64,000 nt of DNA. Source: Pelobates cultripes (lineage: Eukaryota; Chordata; Amphibia; Anura; Pelobatidae). The notes beneath the pieces are model-generated. The model searched no databases. It saw only the letters and a list, made by a program, of their open reading frames with translations, and was not told the origin of the DNA. Below, in pieces: positions 1-11,496 of the stretch (positions are counted from its first letter, which is position 1; the number at the start of each line of letters is the position of its first letter). The stretch covers positions 79,337,261 to 79,401,260 of the forward strand of contig OW240916.1 in NCBI GenBank assembly GCA_933207985.1. The letters are read 5' to 3'. A program made the position numbers and the translations under genes.

Positions 1-18
1 TATATATGTATGTATGTG

Positions 19-49
<31 letters not shown>

Positions 50-369
50 ATATATATATACATACACATATATACACACATACACACACTGCTGTGTGTG
101 TGTGTGTGTGTGTGCTGTGTGAGGGTGCTGTTAGTGTGATGTGTGTGTGACGATGCTGGTAGTGTGCTATGTGAGTGAGGGTGTTTGTGTGTGCGTGCTT
201 GTGAGGATGCTGTTAATGTACTGTGTGTGAGGGTGCTGTTTGTGTGTGTGTGCACTTGTGGGGGTGCTTTTAATGTACTGTGTGTGAGGGTGCTGTTTGT
301 GTGTGAGGGTACTGGTAGTGTGCTGTGTGTGTGTTTGTTAGGGTCCTGTTTGTGTTTGTGAGGGTACCG

Positions 370-830
370 TTAGTGTGCTGTGTGTGTGTGAGGGTGCTGT
401 TTGTGTGTTGGTGCTGTGTACGTCTGTGGGTGCTGTATGTGTGTGGGTGCTGTGTATGTCTGTGGGTGCTGTGTATGTCTGTGGGTGCTGTGTCTGTGGG
501 TGCTGTGTGTGTCTGTGTATGTCTGTGGGTGCTGTGTATGTCTGTGGGTGCTGTGTATGTTTGTGGGTGCTGTATGTCTGTGGGTGCTGAATGTCTGTGG
601 GTGCTGAATGTCTGTGGGTGCTGTGTATGTCTGTGGGTGCTGTATGTGTGTGGGTGCTGTGTATGTCTGTGGGTGCTGTATGTGTGTGGGTGCTGTGTAT
701 GTCTGTGGGTGCTGTATGTCTGTGGGTGCTGAATGTATCTGGGTGCTGAATGTGTGTGGGTGCTGTGTATGTCTGTGGGTGCTGAATGTGTGTGGGTGCT
801 GTATGTGTGTTGTATGTGTGTGGGTGGGTG
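370..830. repeat. TG-rich minisatellite, about 19-bp unit
   Basis: Tandem units close to TGTGGGTGCTGTGTATGTC repeat with small length variants, preceded at 1-370 by less regular TG/TA sequence. The long open frames on both strands here come from the repeat being free of stop codons; they are not genes. The array lies inside the hAT-like element, where the sister copy has a shorter, more degenerate TG tract at 56700-57040. Confidence 0.9.
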
Positions 831-967
831 ATTGTGGGGGTACATTACTTGCTATCCCCCCTCCCTTCTTACCTTTTGTAGGGAGGGGGGATTGTGCTGC
901 TGCTTCCTTCCCTGGTGGTCCAGTGGAGGAGGGGATCCTTGCTGCTGTCATCCCTGGTGGTCCAGTG

Positions 968-1290
968 GAGAGTGAACTCTAACCCCTGTGGGGATAGAGT
1001 TCACTCTCACGAGATTTGAGCGTTGCCGTGGCAACGCTCATATCTCGCGAGAGGAACCCGGCGGAGCTGCCGGTAAGAGCTCCGCCGGGTCCTCTCCTGC
1101 CTCCCTCCCTGCATGTGGGTCAGTGGGGAGGGAGGCTGAGAGCAGAGCCGGCGCTCGGATAGCGCCGGCTCTGCATGAGCCGACAGGGGAGATCCTGAGA
1201 TCTCCCCTGCCGGTCTCAATATACATAGGCGTGCCGCGGGGATTAGGGTGTGCCCAGGCACACCCGGCACACCCCGTGCGCACGCCTATG
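968..1290. repeat. chain of seven adjacent hairpins
   Basis: Back-to-back inverted repeats: 968-1008 (13-bp perfect arms, GAGAGTGAACTCT), 1010-1047 (18-bp arms, one mismatch), 1057-1089 (12 bp, CCCGGCGGAGCT), 1099-1136 (11 bp), 1142-1174 (14 bp, GCAGAGCCGGCGCT), 1184-1209 (11 bp) and 1224-1290 (terminal hairpin). Almost every base belongs to a stem. The first two, the fifth and the terminal hairpin are conserved in the copy at 57095-58154. Confidence 0.85.
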
Positions 1291-1417
1291 GTGAAGATGT
1301 CAAACGTGATGAATGCGAATTAGGCAGACGTTAACTCGGAAGTCCCTCTGGTGGCCGTCTGATTGCTACTGGAGGTGTTCCTAGCTTCCAATAAAAAAGG
1401 CTGCAGGGAGCTATTGT

Positions 1418-1475
1418 ACTCAGCTGAACAACCCCATTAAGCTTAAGTTGTTCAGGTGACTATAGTGTCCTTTTA
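1418..1475. repeat. fragment of an interspersed repeat with CTATAG motif
   Basis: The stretch CAGCTGAACAACC to GGTGACTATAGTGTCC recurs at 48795-48840 (AGTTGTTCTGGTGACTATAG). It is related in its CACTATAG core to the repeats at 6846, 42535 and 46890. It looks like the end of an old MITE family. The rest of 1291-2212 holds no recognisable feature. Confidence 0.5.
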
Positions 1476-2212
1476 TCATGGAGCAAAATGGGGAAAAGAC
1501 TGTCTGAAAATACTGCTAAGTGAGATCTTGCAAAGCAGTAAACTTACTGTTACACTGAATTACTGTTAGCTTACAGCGAGGGGTTTCACTGCAGCACTGA
1601 GACTAAGGACATTTAGGGTTAAGGTTTAACATTATTCATTTGGGGTTGAGTTTAAAAATTGGGTTAAGAACTAATTTAGCCTCACTCAATTATTATTGTA
1701 GCCCTAGAACAGTGTCTCATGAGCTTAAAAGAATGGAATATTTTTTAACAGCCTGGGCTGGAATTAGCAATGCTAGCCATTTATATGAACATAGAAGAAG
1801 TTGATCAGGGGTATCCTGTAATAACCTTAGGCTATTATCTCTAGCGGTTGAATCACTGATTCTATGCAGAGTTCTCCAATTTCCCATCCAAAGTATGTAT
1901 TCTGCTTGGTAAACCTACAACTTTCAATTTTCAACTAATTTATATAAAAATTGTATTTTTCTTAGATTTTCACATAGTTTCGTTTTTGTAAACTGCCTCT
2001 TCTCAAAGTGTGAATAAAAAGAAAATGCCGCCTTCCCCTTGCAATCTGCCATTGCTAGCTAACAGGGCAGCCATCCTAATATATTGCTCATTGATATGGG
2101 GCTTTACGTTATAACTAAGGATTAAAACAGATGTTGGTCATGGAGTAATGGCATAACTAAAACTTATATTTGTGAAGAAAAAATGATTATTATACACAGT
2201 CTAAAAAATTTT

Positions 2213-3115
2213 TTACCGTTTGCCGCCTTGTGGTTCAGGTCCATGCCATTCGTATGGTTTTATTTTGTTATTTTTTGTTGGACCAGCAACCATTACGTTC
2301 TCATATTCTCTCCTCTCACAACTAAATTCAGTTGTAGTTTGTTGAATGCTGTCATTATTTGTGGTGGTGTAGCGAGGTTGCATGTGAGTAGGTGACTTGT
2401 CTGGACTCCCTTTGTCTTCCAAATTAGTAGATGTCATTATCTTCGTATACATGAAGTAAGCAACTGTGCCCAGTATCAGAAGCAGCAATGCTATTGGTAC
2501 AGCAATATATATGGCCATAAGCTTTGCTGATCCGCATTCCTGTAGAAATTCCTTCAAGTCGAACAGCGTTGAACCCAACTTACACTGAATAAAAGTATGG
2601 TTGCAGTTTGTATTATTGTTACATGCATGTGAAATAGACTGTGCGACTTTACATGTGCAATCAACAGTCAAGTTGGAAAGATTCTGATGAAAAATTGTTT
2701 CAGGAATGGATGACAATAAGTTTCCCTCAAGGTTCACAAATTTTATTTTTTTAGAATTGTTTAGAAAATTCCTGGGTAAAAATGTAAGCCTATTTTCATT
2801 AAGGCTCAGATTAACCAGGGCAGTGGCATCATGAAGAAAATAGTCTGAAAGCAAATTAAGTTTATTGTGGGACATTTCCAGATGCTCAAGATTTTTGAAA
2901 AGATGGAACTGTTTGCCGATATCTTTTATGTTGCTGTGACGTATGATCAGGGTTGATATATTTATACACTTGCTGATTTCTGTCCAATTCAATTCACAAT
3001 TCAAATAAGGTGTATTTGTGATATTAATTAAAGGAGAACAATTAAATTGAATGCACACTCCATTGGTGTAAATGATAGGGCAAAGAAATACTGCTATGTA
3101 TAAAAGCGTATGCAT
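2213..3115 (-). CDS. lrrc25: LRRC25-like leucine-rich-repeat type I membrane protein
   Basis: A 300-residue ORF. I chose the Met at 3115 (MHTLLYIAVFL), not the in-frame Met ten codons upstream, because a good acceptor (pyrimidine tract then CAG at 3131-3129) places the exon start at 3128, just ahead of it. Order: signal peptide (about 1-20), cysteine-containing N-cap, three to four leucine-rich repeats (LEHLEMSHNKL, LVNLSLNENRL, KFVNLEGNLL), a cysteine cap with DCTC, many N-glycosylation sites, a transmembrane helix (AIYIAVPIALLLLILGTVAY) and a cytoplasmic tail. The tail has MQPRY and REYENVMV, close to the tail of mammalian LRRC25 (recalled, not searched), a myeloid protein linked to innate signalling. 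The frame stops one codon after a plausible donor (ACG/GTAAAA, 2217/2216), so a short last exon with the remaining tail tyrosines may lie below 2213. The family call is probable, not proven. Confidence 0.75.
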   Translation of the reverse strand: MHTLLYIAVFLCPIIYTNGVCIQFNCSPLINITNTPYLNCELNWTEISKCINISTLIIRHSNIKDIGKQFHLFKNLEHLEMSHNKLNLLSDYFLHDATALVNLSLNENRLTFLPRNFLNNSKKIKFVNLEGNLLSSIPETIFHQNLSNLTVDCTCKVAQSISHACNNNTNCNHTFIQCKLGSTLFDLKEFLQECGSAKLMAIYIAVPIALLLLILGTVAYFMYTKIMTSTNLEDKGSPDKSPTHMQPRYTTTNNDSIQQTTTEFSCERREYENVMVAGPTKNNKIKPYEWHGPEPQGGKR

Positions 3116-3352
3116 TCTTCTCTTAAACCTGTGGATGAAAAACAAAACTGTAAATTATTGTGCCTCTAATTATGTAAATATGTAATTCACAAAATAGAAT
3201 ATACTAGCAAATTGGTTCCAACTTTTCAGTATTTCAATTAAGCCCTGCAGTCATGATTCAGGCCTTTTTATGAATTATTGTTATTTGCTTGCTTTATTGA
3301 ACTTTCCCGATTCCCATTATGTGTACCCACCCAAATTATATGTGTATATATA

Positions 3353-3370
3353 TGTATATCTATCTATCTA

Positions 3371-3420
<50 letters not shown>
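3353..3420. repeat. compound TATC/TA/CA microsatellite
   Basis: Runs of TATC, then TA, then CA, ending in ACACACACACATG. It sits upstream of the LRRC25-like exon. Nothing else recognisable lies between 3130 and 4230. Confidence 0.95.
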
Positions 3421-4228
3421 TGTAAATATACATGCACATAGCTGCTGTTACCCAATGTGTTTGCTGTGCCCAATAATCATCATTACATATGAATAAAATA
3501 TAACAAAAATGGGAAACAAAATTCTCATTCAACTATAAACCTCTGCCAAATGTGTTAACTATATTTATGTTTTTTTTGTGCTTTTTACATGTGTTTAATT
3601 TTCATGGGAAATATCACAAATCTTGTGTGTTTCACTAGAAAAAAAAATTGCCTTATTTTGACCACATTTTGATTTTATTTTAAGATATGGAGGCTCATAT
3701 AGTGCTGTATTCCTATCTTTACTTCACAACAGTAGCAAAGAAACAACAGTAAACAGTAGGTGGAAGGGGATATGTGCGTGACCCCTTCCACCAACCATGT
3801 CATCAGTCATATAAAACCCCTAGGCACTTCCCTAGCTTCCTCTTTCTTTGTTGCTCCCAGACAGCAGAGGTGCACATTTATTTTGGTGTTATGTGGGAAT
3901 AATGTGTGTGTCTTTGAGTAATATTCAGCTATTGCTCTGTTTCATAGTTTATAGGATTTCCCTCTTTGTGTGCCTATCTTTGTATCATCTATCCTGTGTG
4001 TTCTCTGTTTTTGTTTCTAAGAGATTCACCTATCAACAAGATTCTGCTGTATTCATGTATGAATATATCTGTATTTGTTTGTGGCTATACTAAACCACAG
4101 GCGCGGATTATCTCTTTTTTCTTCTGTTTTGTTCTAATTGTGTCATCACAAGGTTGGGGAAATGTTGTGTGATAGTCTGCTGCCCTCACCCATCTCTTGA
4201 GATATAGTGAGCACCTATACCCTATATT

Positions 4229-4230
<2 letters not shown>

Positions 4231-4284
<54 letters not shown>
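4231..4284. repeat. (TC)n microsatellite
   Basis: About 27 perfect TC dinucleotides. The flanks show no gene. Confidence 0.97.
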
Positions 4285-4287
<3 letters not shown>

Positions 4288-4299
4288 TTATCTGCACAA

Positions 4300-5634
4300 T
4301 CCTATCCTATCCAAAACTATAATTCATAAACTCTTCTTCTTTCACCTTTGCTTACAAGGGTTATGAAAACAATGACAATTATAAAATATTTGTAATGAAT
4401 ATACAAGGATGTAACATTTAATATGCAGGGTGCCAGCTTATAAGTCCATTGAGAAATCAAAATGCCATTTTGGAGTCACATAGGAATTATTGTTTTTTCA
4501 GCCTATATTATGATGTAAAATTATTTATGAGGAAAATTGAGCTATGCAAATAAAAATCCACCCATGGTGAGTGTGCTATGGATCCTAGAGATGTAGTGGC
4601 ATATATGTTTTAAGCTTGTGTAGTAGCAAAGCACTTGAATAGCAAAAAAGAGAGCACTCAGTGTTTCAGTCCACTAACGCAACACTTTTCTATTTGTAAT
4701 GCTGCTGTCAAGTGTAACGAGAGGGAGGAATCCAATACGCTACACCCAATATCTCCATAAAGCACAGTGTGTGCAGGGTACACACTCTCTATGGAGCCTA
4801 GGAGGACACTTTCTTGCCAGTTGTGGTGGTGAGTAAGGCTGAGCACAGAAGTGTGAGCCAGCAACCTTGGATAGTGCTGTTGTGCCATACTGGGACTTGG
4901 GACATTGCTCAGACCACCAGGACGCCAAGGAGGCTGAAGTTCTCACTCAAGTCCTGCATGCCAACCCTGGAGCAGGGGGAATTATAGCACAATGGGGCCA
5001 GCCACGCATTAACAAAATGCTGGATTGTATGTTTTTTACAGCTGCAATAAATGCACATATTTATTTCTCTAAAGAAGTCTTGCAAAGGCTTTCACATGGT
5101 CAGGTATAAGAAATGGAGTTGTTGATTGCTGAGGTATAACAAATAGAGGGTTTTTTTTTTTTTTTAACAATTTCATATATATATCACATTAAATTCTTAC
5201 CTGTCCTTTAAAAATCAATACTGATGGAAACTATAGGTGAGGATTCCAAAACTGGTGCTTTATCCTTAAGGATTACCTCACTTTTATACATGTTAATGCA
5301 TTTTTCTAAACAAATATTTAAATGCAAGCACAAATTGTTAAAAGTGCTTCATCAAAAGTGATTCTTCTTTGTGCTTGCAATAAAATTATATTTGTGAACA
5401 TCCAGCACTAATGCAGAATAAAGTCTTAAACATTATGCCGCTATGTCTTCATTTGCATGATGAGCTAGGAATTGAAGGACAATTGTGGAAACATGATTTC
5501 TCTACATAAGGCAGACTTTTCTCAAGGTCCTACTTGAGATATGAAGATAATGCTAACAGTAAAAATAGAATTTGCATAAACCACTGGGACATTTACTGTG
5601 TTTGGTCTCACCACTACTTAATACTTCTCTCGCC

Positions 5635-5636
<2 letters not shown>
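4300..5636. other. no gene recognised; probable old repeat at 4640-5100
   Basis: I see no exon-like open stretch with splice signals. 4640-5100 contains short open frames with no recognisable family, and phrases such as AGAGCACTCAGTGTTTCAGTCC that look like decayed repeat sequence. The rest is AT-rich and featureless. Confidence 0.4.
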
Positions 5637-5727
<91 letters not shown>

Positions 5728-5742
5728 GAGAGAGAGAAAGAA
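5637..5742. repeat. (TC)n(TA)n(GA)n compound microsatellite
   Basis: A long TC run passes into TA and ends in GAGAGAGAAAG, so the ends are roughly complementary and the tract can fold on itself. Confidence 0.95.
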
Positions 5743-6022
5743 AGGCCTCACACTCAATAATTCTGCACCTTATAAGGTACAAGCACAAAATGAGCATCAC
5801 ATGGGGCTGGAGACATTATAATAAAACATAAAAACAATATTGCATTATATGTATAGCATACAGTAATGCTATGGTTACTTTGTTAGAAGTAAAGTTGGAA
5901 TTATGTTAATTTTGGAGTTAGGATTGTTACAATTAACAGCCACTATTCTTTTCCTCTACATTTCTTTAATAATATAACAAAAAACAGTGACATATTTATT
6001 AAGTGATTGCCACGCTAATGAA

Positions 6023-6240
6023 CAGGGCTGGATTAACATAGGGGCTGATGGAGCTGCAGCTCCAAGCCCACGCGCATGGAATAGGCCCATTTATTTAAAA
6101 AAAAAAGGTTTTTTTTTAAAATAATTTTAAAAAAAACACTTTTTTTTTTTTTACACACAGTACACTTAGGGTTGCCACCTGGCCGGTATTTATTTGAGGC
6201 TGCCTGGCCAGTGCCAATATTGCCGTAATACCAGCAATAC
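6023..6240. mobile_element. possible hAT-like relic
   Basis: Starts CAGGGCTGGATTAAC, the kind of end seen in the better-defined elements here (CAGGGCCGGACTGG at 39740), with a CTGATGGAGCTGCAGCTCCA palindrome close behind. The other end and target duplication were not located. Confidence 0.3.
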
Positions 6241-6845
6241 AAATGCCGTTATTTTTCTCAGTATAAACAGATATTACTCTGCAATACCTGCACCAGCCAG
6301 TAGGAGTCGATATGTTTGTGGAGAGAGGCAGGGATAGGAAGTTACAGCATATAACTGCATTTCTCTACTCACTGATCCGTGGGGGAGCAACTACACAGGA
6401 CAGAGAGTCCAGACAGGAGCTCCCAGCCTGCAGAGACAGCCTATAGCTCAGGGAAGTGAGGGATGGCGTAAAAGCTGAAGGGAAATATGGGAACACTGAG
6501 ACATGGGGACACAGGGAGACCTATGGGGACACTGAGACACTCTACAGGCACCCAGACCACTTTATCGCATTGAATTGGTCTATGTGGAGTGTCCCTGGCT
6601 ACCTTAGTTCTGCAATGTAAAACATTTGGGTTTTAGAGAAACCAGACAGCAACTAGAAGTGCCTAAGGACATCCAGCATCTACAAATCCTTTGATTCAGT
6701 GCTTTCCTTTGGGAAGGGCCTAATGCGCTCATGCACATAAGGTCCACCTTTTGATTGACCTTTGAGGAGGCAGAGCACCAACTCAGTGCCGAGGGACATC
6801 AGTGATGTAATTAGGCAGCTAAAGGGGGGGAGGGAGATCCGAGGG

Positions 6846-6890
6846 CACTATAGTGTTAGGAATACAGATTTGTATTCATAACTCTATAGT
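6846..6890. repeat. CTATAG-family hairpin
   Basis: CACTATAGTGTTAGGAATACA folds onto TGTATTCATAACTCTATAG with small gaps. Same family as the hairpin at 42535-42578 and the fragment at 46890, where the left arm reads CACTATAGTG. Terminal piece of a non-autonomous element. Confidence 0.55.
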
Positions 6891-6899
6891 ATTACTTTA

Positions 6900-8920
6900 A
6901 TCAATTGCAAAACTAGGTTTAGTTTTCTGCTAACAGCTACTGCCAGGAGTACATAAAACAACTATGAGTGGCATTTTTGTGATGTAAATTTCTGGGTCAA
7001 CTCATAGCCCCAATGAGGCCTTGATGTGTACATTTTCTAAGTATTTCTATTAAACAGGGCATGTGCAGCTTAGACAAACCCCATAACATATATCCAGAGT
7101 CATCCCTGCTGCCTTAGTATTATTACTAACATGACTTCACTTTTGTAAAGATATTAAAGTAAATATTAAAGTAAAGGAAAAGCTTTCCTTATGCCTTGTG
7201 TTTTGTGGGCTAATTGTGCTTATAAATATATTTATCCTCTTGAATTCACCATTTTTCTTCATACCGCTACCTCCAAACATTTAAAAACAGTATATACTTA
7301 TGTTAAGAGGGTTGATCACAAATGTATAAGGAATAACTTTAACGTTTATCAACATGGGTTTCAAATGGGGATATAGAAAGGTTACAAGCTAACAGAAGTT
7401 TGAGAATACTATAATAATTTTTCAGTCACTCATTCAATTCAGGACAACAAGAGATATCTCAATGTAAAATTCAGGGTAAAATATTTATAAATTAATAGAT
7501 GTGGCAGTAATGACAGTAAACATTTTACTATAGTACATAAATTGTTTCTGAAACAATGATACTCCTTGTTTGCCCTGTCCACTGTTTTTCTTTGTGGTTA
7601 GACTTGCTGTAATCTATGTTCTTTATGTGGGAAGCTATGAATTCAAATGTTATTATAATATAATGTAAGCTCAACAAGACACACAAAGCTCAGTGTGTGG
7701 AGAGAATATACCGCGAGTAAGAAACAATGCAAATTAGGATTACAGTATTTATTGCCACATGTATAGTTCCTCTTATCGCATAAATAATTGTTTGCTCACT
7801 TAACGAATGGTAGTAATACATAAACCAGTGTTATAGGATAACTTGCTAGACTATATTTTTCAAAAATTTTATTTTATTCACTCAGTTTAGGGAAACGTTG
7901 TATCCTTTTGTCATTTTCTTGTTTCTAAATGTTAAGTGGTTCTTTTCAATTTCTGCAAGAATATCACTAAACACATGATGTTTCCAGTACCTACATTGGC
8001 AGACTGATGCCCCATAAGCACACCCCACAACATTCTTATTCTGTTGTTAATTCTAATTCTGTCCTAATTCTGTTGTTATGATATGCATTTATTTTTGGAG
8101 GGTGGGGAGGGGGGGCATGGGTGGTAATATAATATTTAATGATCTGTCCATTTCATGTTCTTTTACTTACAGGACTGGTATGTGAGGTTTCTCTCTCTTT
8201 CAACTCATTCCCCTTTTTAGGTTGCTTTTACAGCACATTCACTAATCTCCTTTGCCAATCTCTTAATCTCACAATTTTTCCTGAAACATAGCAAGCAGAC
8301 TGGAATACCCATGATGTTTTGTATTGTAACTATTACACTACACCTTGGGGTAAAAACATACCCCATTTCCTATTCTACGGAACATACACAATATATTTTT
8401 ACCCCCCTTGTTTACTTAATTATTGTAGCCTACATTTTGCAATCTATTTTTCGTTTTACCATAATTCACTGTTGAATAAACCTTGGAATCTTTGCCTCAG
8501 CCACTTCTCAAATTTGCCTATCTTTTGTTTTCTATTTAGCATTTTTTTTTTATTACTGTTTTTCTCTTTGTCTACCATACAATCCTTCATCTCTCCATTT
8601 CCCTTTTTGTCTGGTCATTGCTGTCTCCGTATTGATTGCATCTCACAACACCCTTCCTTCTTTCCCTTTTTCTCTCTGTCTGTTTTTACATCAGTCCCGT
8701 TATATCTGTCTCAATTCTAGTTTTCAATTTCAGTTATCCATCTCTTTCTATATGACTCCCTCTCCCTTCAGGTCTATCACTCTCTTTATATCTATATTTC
8801 TTTAACTTACTTTCCCTTCATGTCTGGCTCTCTCTGTCTCACTTATTTTCCCTTGTTCTGTGTGCTGCCCCTGAATGCTTCTTATAAATAAGCATTGGAT
8901 TCATTGCTTCTCTATTAGGG
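6900..8920. other. no gene recognised
   Basis: AT-rich DNA, with a T/C-rich stretch at 8170-8870 whose low complexity gives a spurious 133-codon frame. No splice-flanked exon, RNA gene or well-defined repeat was seen. Confidence 0.5.
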
Positions 8921-8959
8921 CTATTCACTAAAGTGAGAGTTAAAATTGAATTCAAAGTT

Positions 8960-10112
8960 AATTTCAAAATTAAGGTCCAAATACTCTTCAATTGAAAGTA
9001 GGACAAAACATGAGTTGGGCAGGGCGAATTTGGACTTCAGTTTTGGAAAAGTCAATAGGGTGCCTTGTTCGGATAGGCCATCCACATAAGAGATGCCTTG
9101 TTTGTGCCATTGCTTAAGGCATAGCCCTGGTGAGATATGTTCCAATGCCATGAGAGGGGCCCATGGGTGGTATTTGTTTTGGAGCTCTTGGTTTTAACAC
9201 ATGTGGTCCCATATGTGAAGTGTTTCTATTGTTAGTGGTAATAGTGATTGGTGTGGTGGGCGTAATCACTTCAGCGTCCACAATAGGTCAATTAAAGACC
9301 TCTGTGGAACCCTGTCTGTCTCCATGTCCACCCATTGTAGGGTTCCCTTAGGGGCATGCAACTTGAGGTCTGCTTCTAGTATCGCTGCTTTGTAGTAACC
9401 ATACATGCTAGGTACACCCAGTCCTCCTTCCTTAGTATGAGCTTGTAGTAGGGATGCAGCTAATCATGGTCTCTTTTTGTTCCATATAAAAGATGATAGG
9501 GTGGCTTGTAACTTTTTGCATAAGGATGGAGATATAGGTAATGGGAGCATTCGAAAGACATAGAAGATATTTGGGAGAATCATCATCTGTATCGTATTAA
9601 CTCTCCCTAGCCAGCTTAGTTTGAAGTTTTTACAGGCTAGAAGGTTTTTCCAAACCATGGCAATTAATGGGGCATGGTTTAATTTTGTAATGTTGCGGTA
9701 CGTGTTAGCCAATTTAACCCCTAAGTATGTTACATGTGTGTGTCTCCAATCGAAAGCGTGTGTCTGTTTTAGTTTGTCTATAGACAGTTGGGACATGCGG
9801 AGCGGTAGAGCTTGTGTTTTTGTTTGGTTGAGTTTATAGTAAGAAATCTTACCACATTCCTTAAGTACATTCAAAACCACTGAGAAAGAAATTGTGGGGT
9901 TGCCTAGGGATAGGAGGGTGTCATCTGCAAACATGGAAAGACGACACTCTTTTACACCTGTAATATTCGGGTGTGTTCTCATTTTTTGAGCTAAGGGTTC
10001 AAGTGTCAGTATGAACAGCAGGGGTGACAATGGGCAGCCTTGACGAGTGCCATTTGTTATGGGTAGTGGAGAGGAGAGGAACCCTGCATTACCTACCCTT
10101 GCCGTAGGATCT
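8960..10112 (-). pseudogene. Tx1/L1-type LINE ORF2 relic, 3' half (RT and C-terminal region)
   Basis: Read on the minus strand, the frame shows RT motifs NGTRQGCPLSPLLF (about 10055) and FADDTLLSL (about 9930), then WLGRVNTIQMMILP and SFIWNKKRP, typical of Tx1/L1 ORF2 after the palm. Past a stop at about 9465 the C-terminal part continues in shifted frames (GGLGVPSMYGYYKAAILEAD, EGTLLTF-like segment) to about 8960. No intact frame remains. Upstream the element is cut at 10112 by a gypsy insertion and resumes at 12043. A polymerase relic, not functional. Confidence 0.85.
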
Positions 10113-10740
10113 TGTGATCCTTGTCTGCAGTTAGCACAGTTCTTTTGGGTACAAACATGCACAGTCTTTAAAAGTAACTTAAGTCCGGCCACTTTATTGT
10201 TGAGCTTCTCCACAAAGACAGCAGCACATGAAAAACAATAATGTAACAAAACCCTATAAACAAAAACATAGCTCGGTCTGAGCACTAACTAACATCAAGT
10301 TCCCTCTCTCTCTCAAATGTTTAAACTATAACAAAACAAGAAGTGGTTTCACCAACCTAGTGTCTTTATCAGCTCTCAGCACTCCAGTGTTTTAGACAGC
10401 CTGTTGCTTCCAGCCCTTCAAGAGAGAAATAAACATTCTCATCTACCTGCCTAGCAGGGAGGGGTTTATTCCCACTGCTGCAGCTGATTACCTGCAGCTG
10501 AGCAGTGGGTTGGAGACAGTCCAAAGCCTGGTATGGACCTAGTCTCCCAAGAGAAAACAATAAACAGTGGAGTGGAGCACTGGCCCACCCTTCTCTCTAA
10601 ATGCTCCACCCCAGGGGCCCAAAACTAAATATGCATTTAAGTTACACACATTCCCCCTGGGGTTAAAGATTATATGTCTCTCTGAACAATGCAGATGAAA
10701 TATAAACTCCCTCACAGACCACCCCATTCACCTTATCACA
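10113..10740 (-). repeat. 3' LTR of the deleted gypsy element
   Basis: About 628 bp, starting TGTGATAAGG at 10740 and ending CACA at 10113 on the minus strand. A polyadenylation signal CAATAAAG lies near 10193. Matches 11497-12042 over most of its length with small indels. Confidence 0.85.
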
Positions 10741-11496
10741 TATCATCCCCCCCAACTCAGACCCATCAGGGCGAGCGGCCTGGGACCATACACAGTGAAT
10801 GCGGGAGAGGCCATCTGCATTACCCTGGGCAGTTCCGGCCCTGTGAGCTATAGTAAACCAGCAGGGTTAAAGACTTAGGAACCACCTAGTCACCCTGGAA
10901 TTTTTTTCCTTGTTCTGCCTAACCCATGTTAAAGATGCATGGTCCGTGATCAGTGTAAAACGTCTCCCCAGTAAGTAATACCTCAAGGATTCTAAAGCCC
11001 ACTTTATTGCCAGGCACTCCTTTTCAACAATGGAGTACCGCCGTTCATGGGGATTCATTTTCCGGCTCAGATACAGGACAGGATGTTCCTCTCCTTCGTG
11101 TACCTGGGAAAGAACCGCACCAAGGCCTATATCAGACGCATCGGTCTGTACCACAAAGTGTTTAGTAAAATCCGGAGCCACAAAAACAGGGTCAGCACAC
11201 AAGGCTTCTTTCAAGACTTGAAAGGCGAGCTCTGCTTCCGGGGTCCACTTAACCATAACCGGGCCTATTGCCTTAGTAAGCTCAGTCAACGGGTTGGCAA
11301 TGGTAGCAAACTCAGGGATGAACCTGCGATAGTAGCCAGTTAAGCCTAAGAAAGCCCTGACTTGCTTTTTAGTTACAGGACGTGGCCAATCGGTGATGGC
11401 CGCTACCTTGCTCTCTTGTGGTTTAAGGAGCCCCCGCCTGATTGTGTAACCTAGATATTTTGCTTTTTCTAGCCCTAAAGAACACTTAGCAGAACT
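10741..11496 (-). pseudogene. gypsy pol remnant: RT connection and RNase H
   Basis: The minus frame opens with SSAKCSLGLEKAKYLGYTIR (RT thumb start), then VRAFLGLTGYYRRFIPEF, the RNase H start VVQTDASDIGLGAVLSQ, the LSRKMNPHERRYS block and TDHASLTWV. It stops at 10867. In a shifted frame the expected continuation reads FTIAHRAGTAQGNADGLSR, then about 60 residues into the LTR. A normal gypsy would have integrase after NADGLSR; here there is only LTR. One frameshift and the loss of the 5' part make it inactive. Confidence 0.9.

Larger units (their letters stand above)
1..1290. mobile_element. hAT-like non-autonomous element, right-hand part
   Basis: The right end at 1281-1290 (CACGCCTATG) and the GC-rich stretch before it match the complete copy at 56630-58154. 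Both have a TG-rich middle, the phrase CCTGGTGGTCCAGTGGAG, then a series of hairpins and a 67-bp terminal hairpin. The left end lies outside the window, so the target duplication cannot be checked here. It has no coding capacity. The hAT assignment rests on the 8-bp target duplication of the sister copy. Confidence 0.75.

Noticed and set aside
270..951. Long open frames on both strands (up to 193 codons) rich in His/Thr/Gln or Cys/Val/Gly
   Set aside because: They are readings of the TG minisatellite, which lacks stop codons in most frames. The residues mirror the repeat unit and there is no start context or domain.
4867..5109. 80-codon frame starting MDSAVVPYWDLGHCSDHQD
   Set aside because: No domain, no splice signals, and it lies in repeat-like DNA with overlapping frames on the other strand.
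8319..8720. 133-codon frame rich in Phe, Ser and Leu
   Set aside because: Encoded by T/C-rich low-complexity DNA, with no homology that I recognise.
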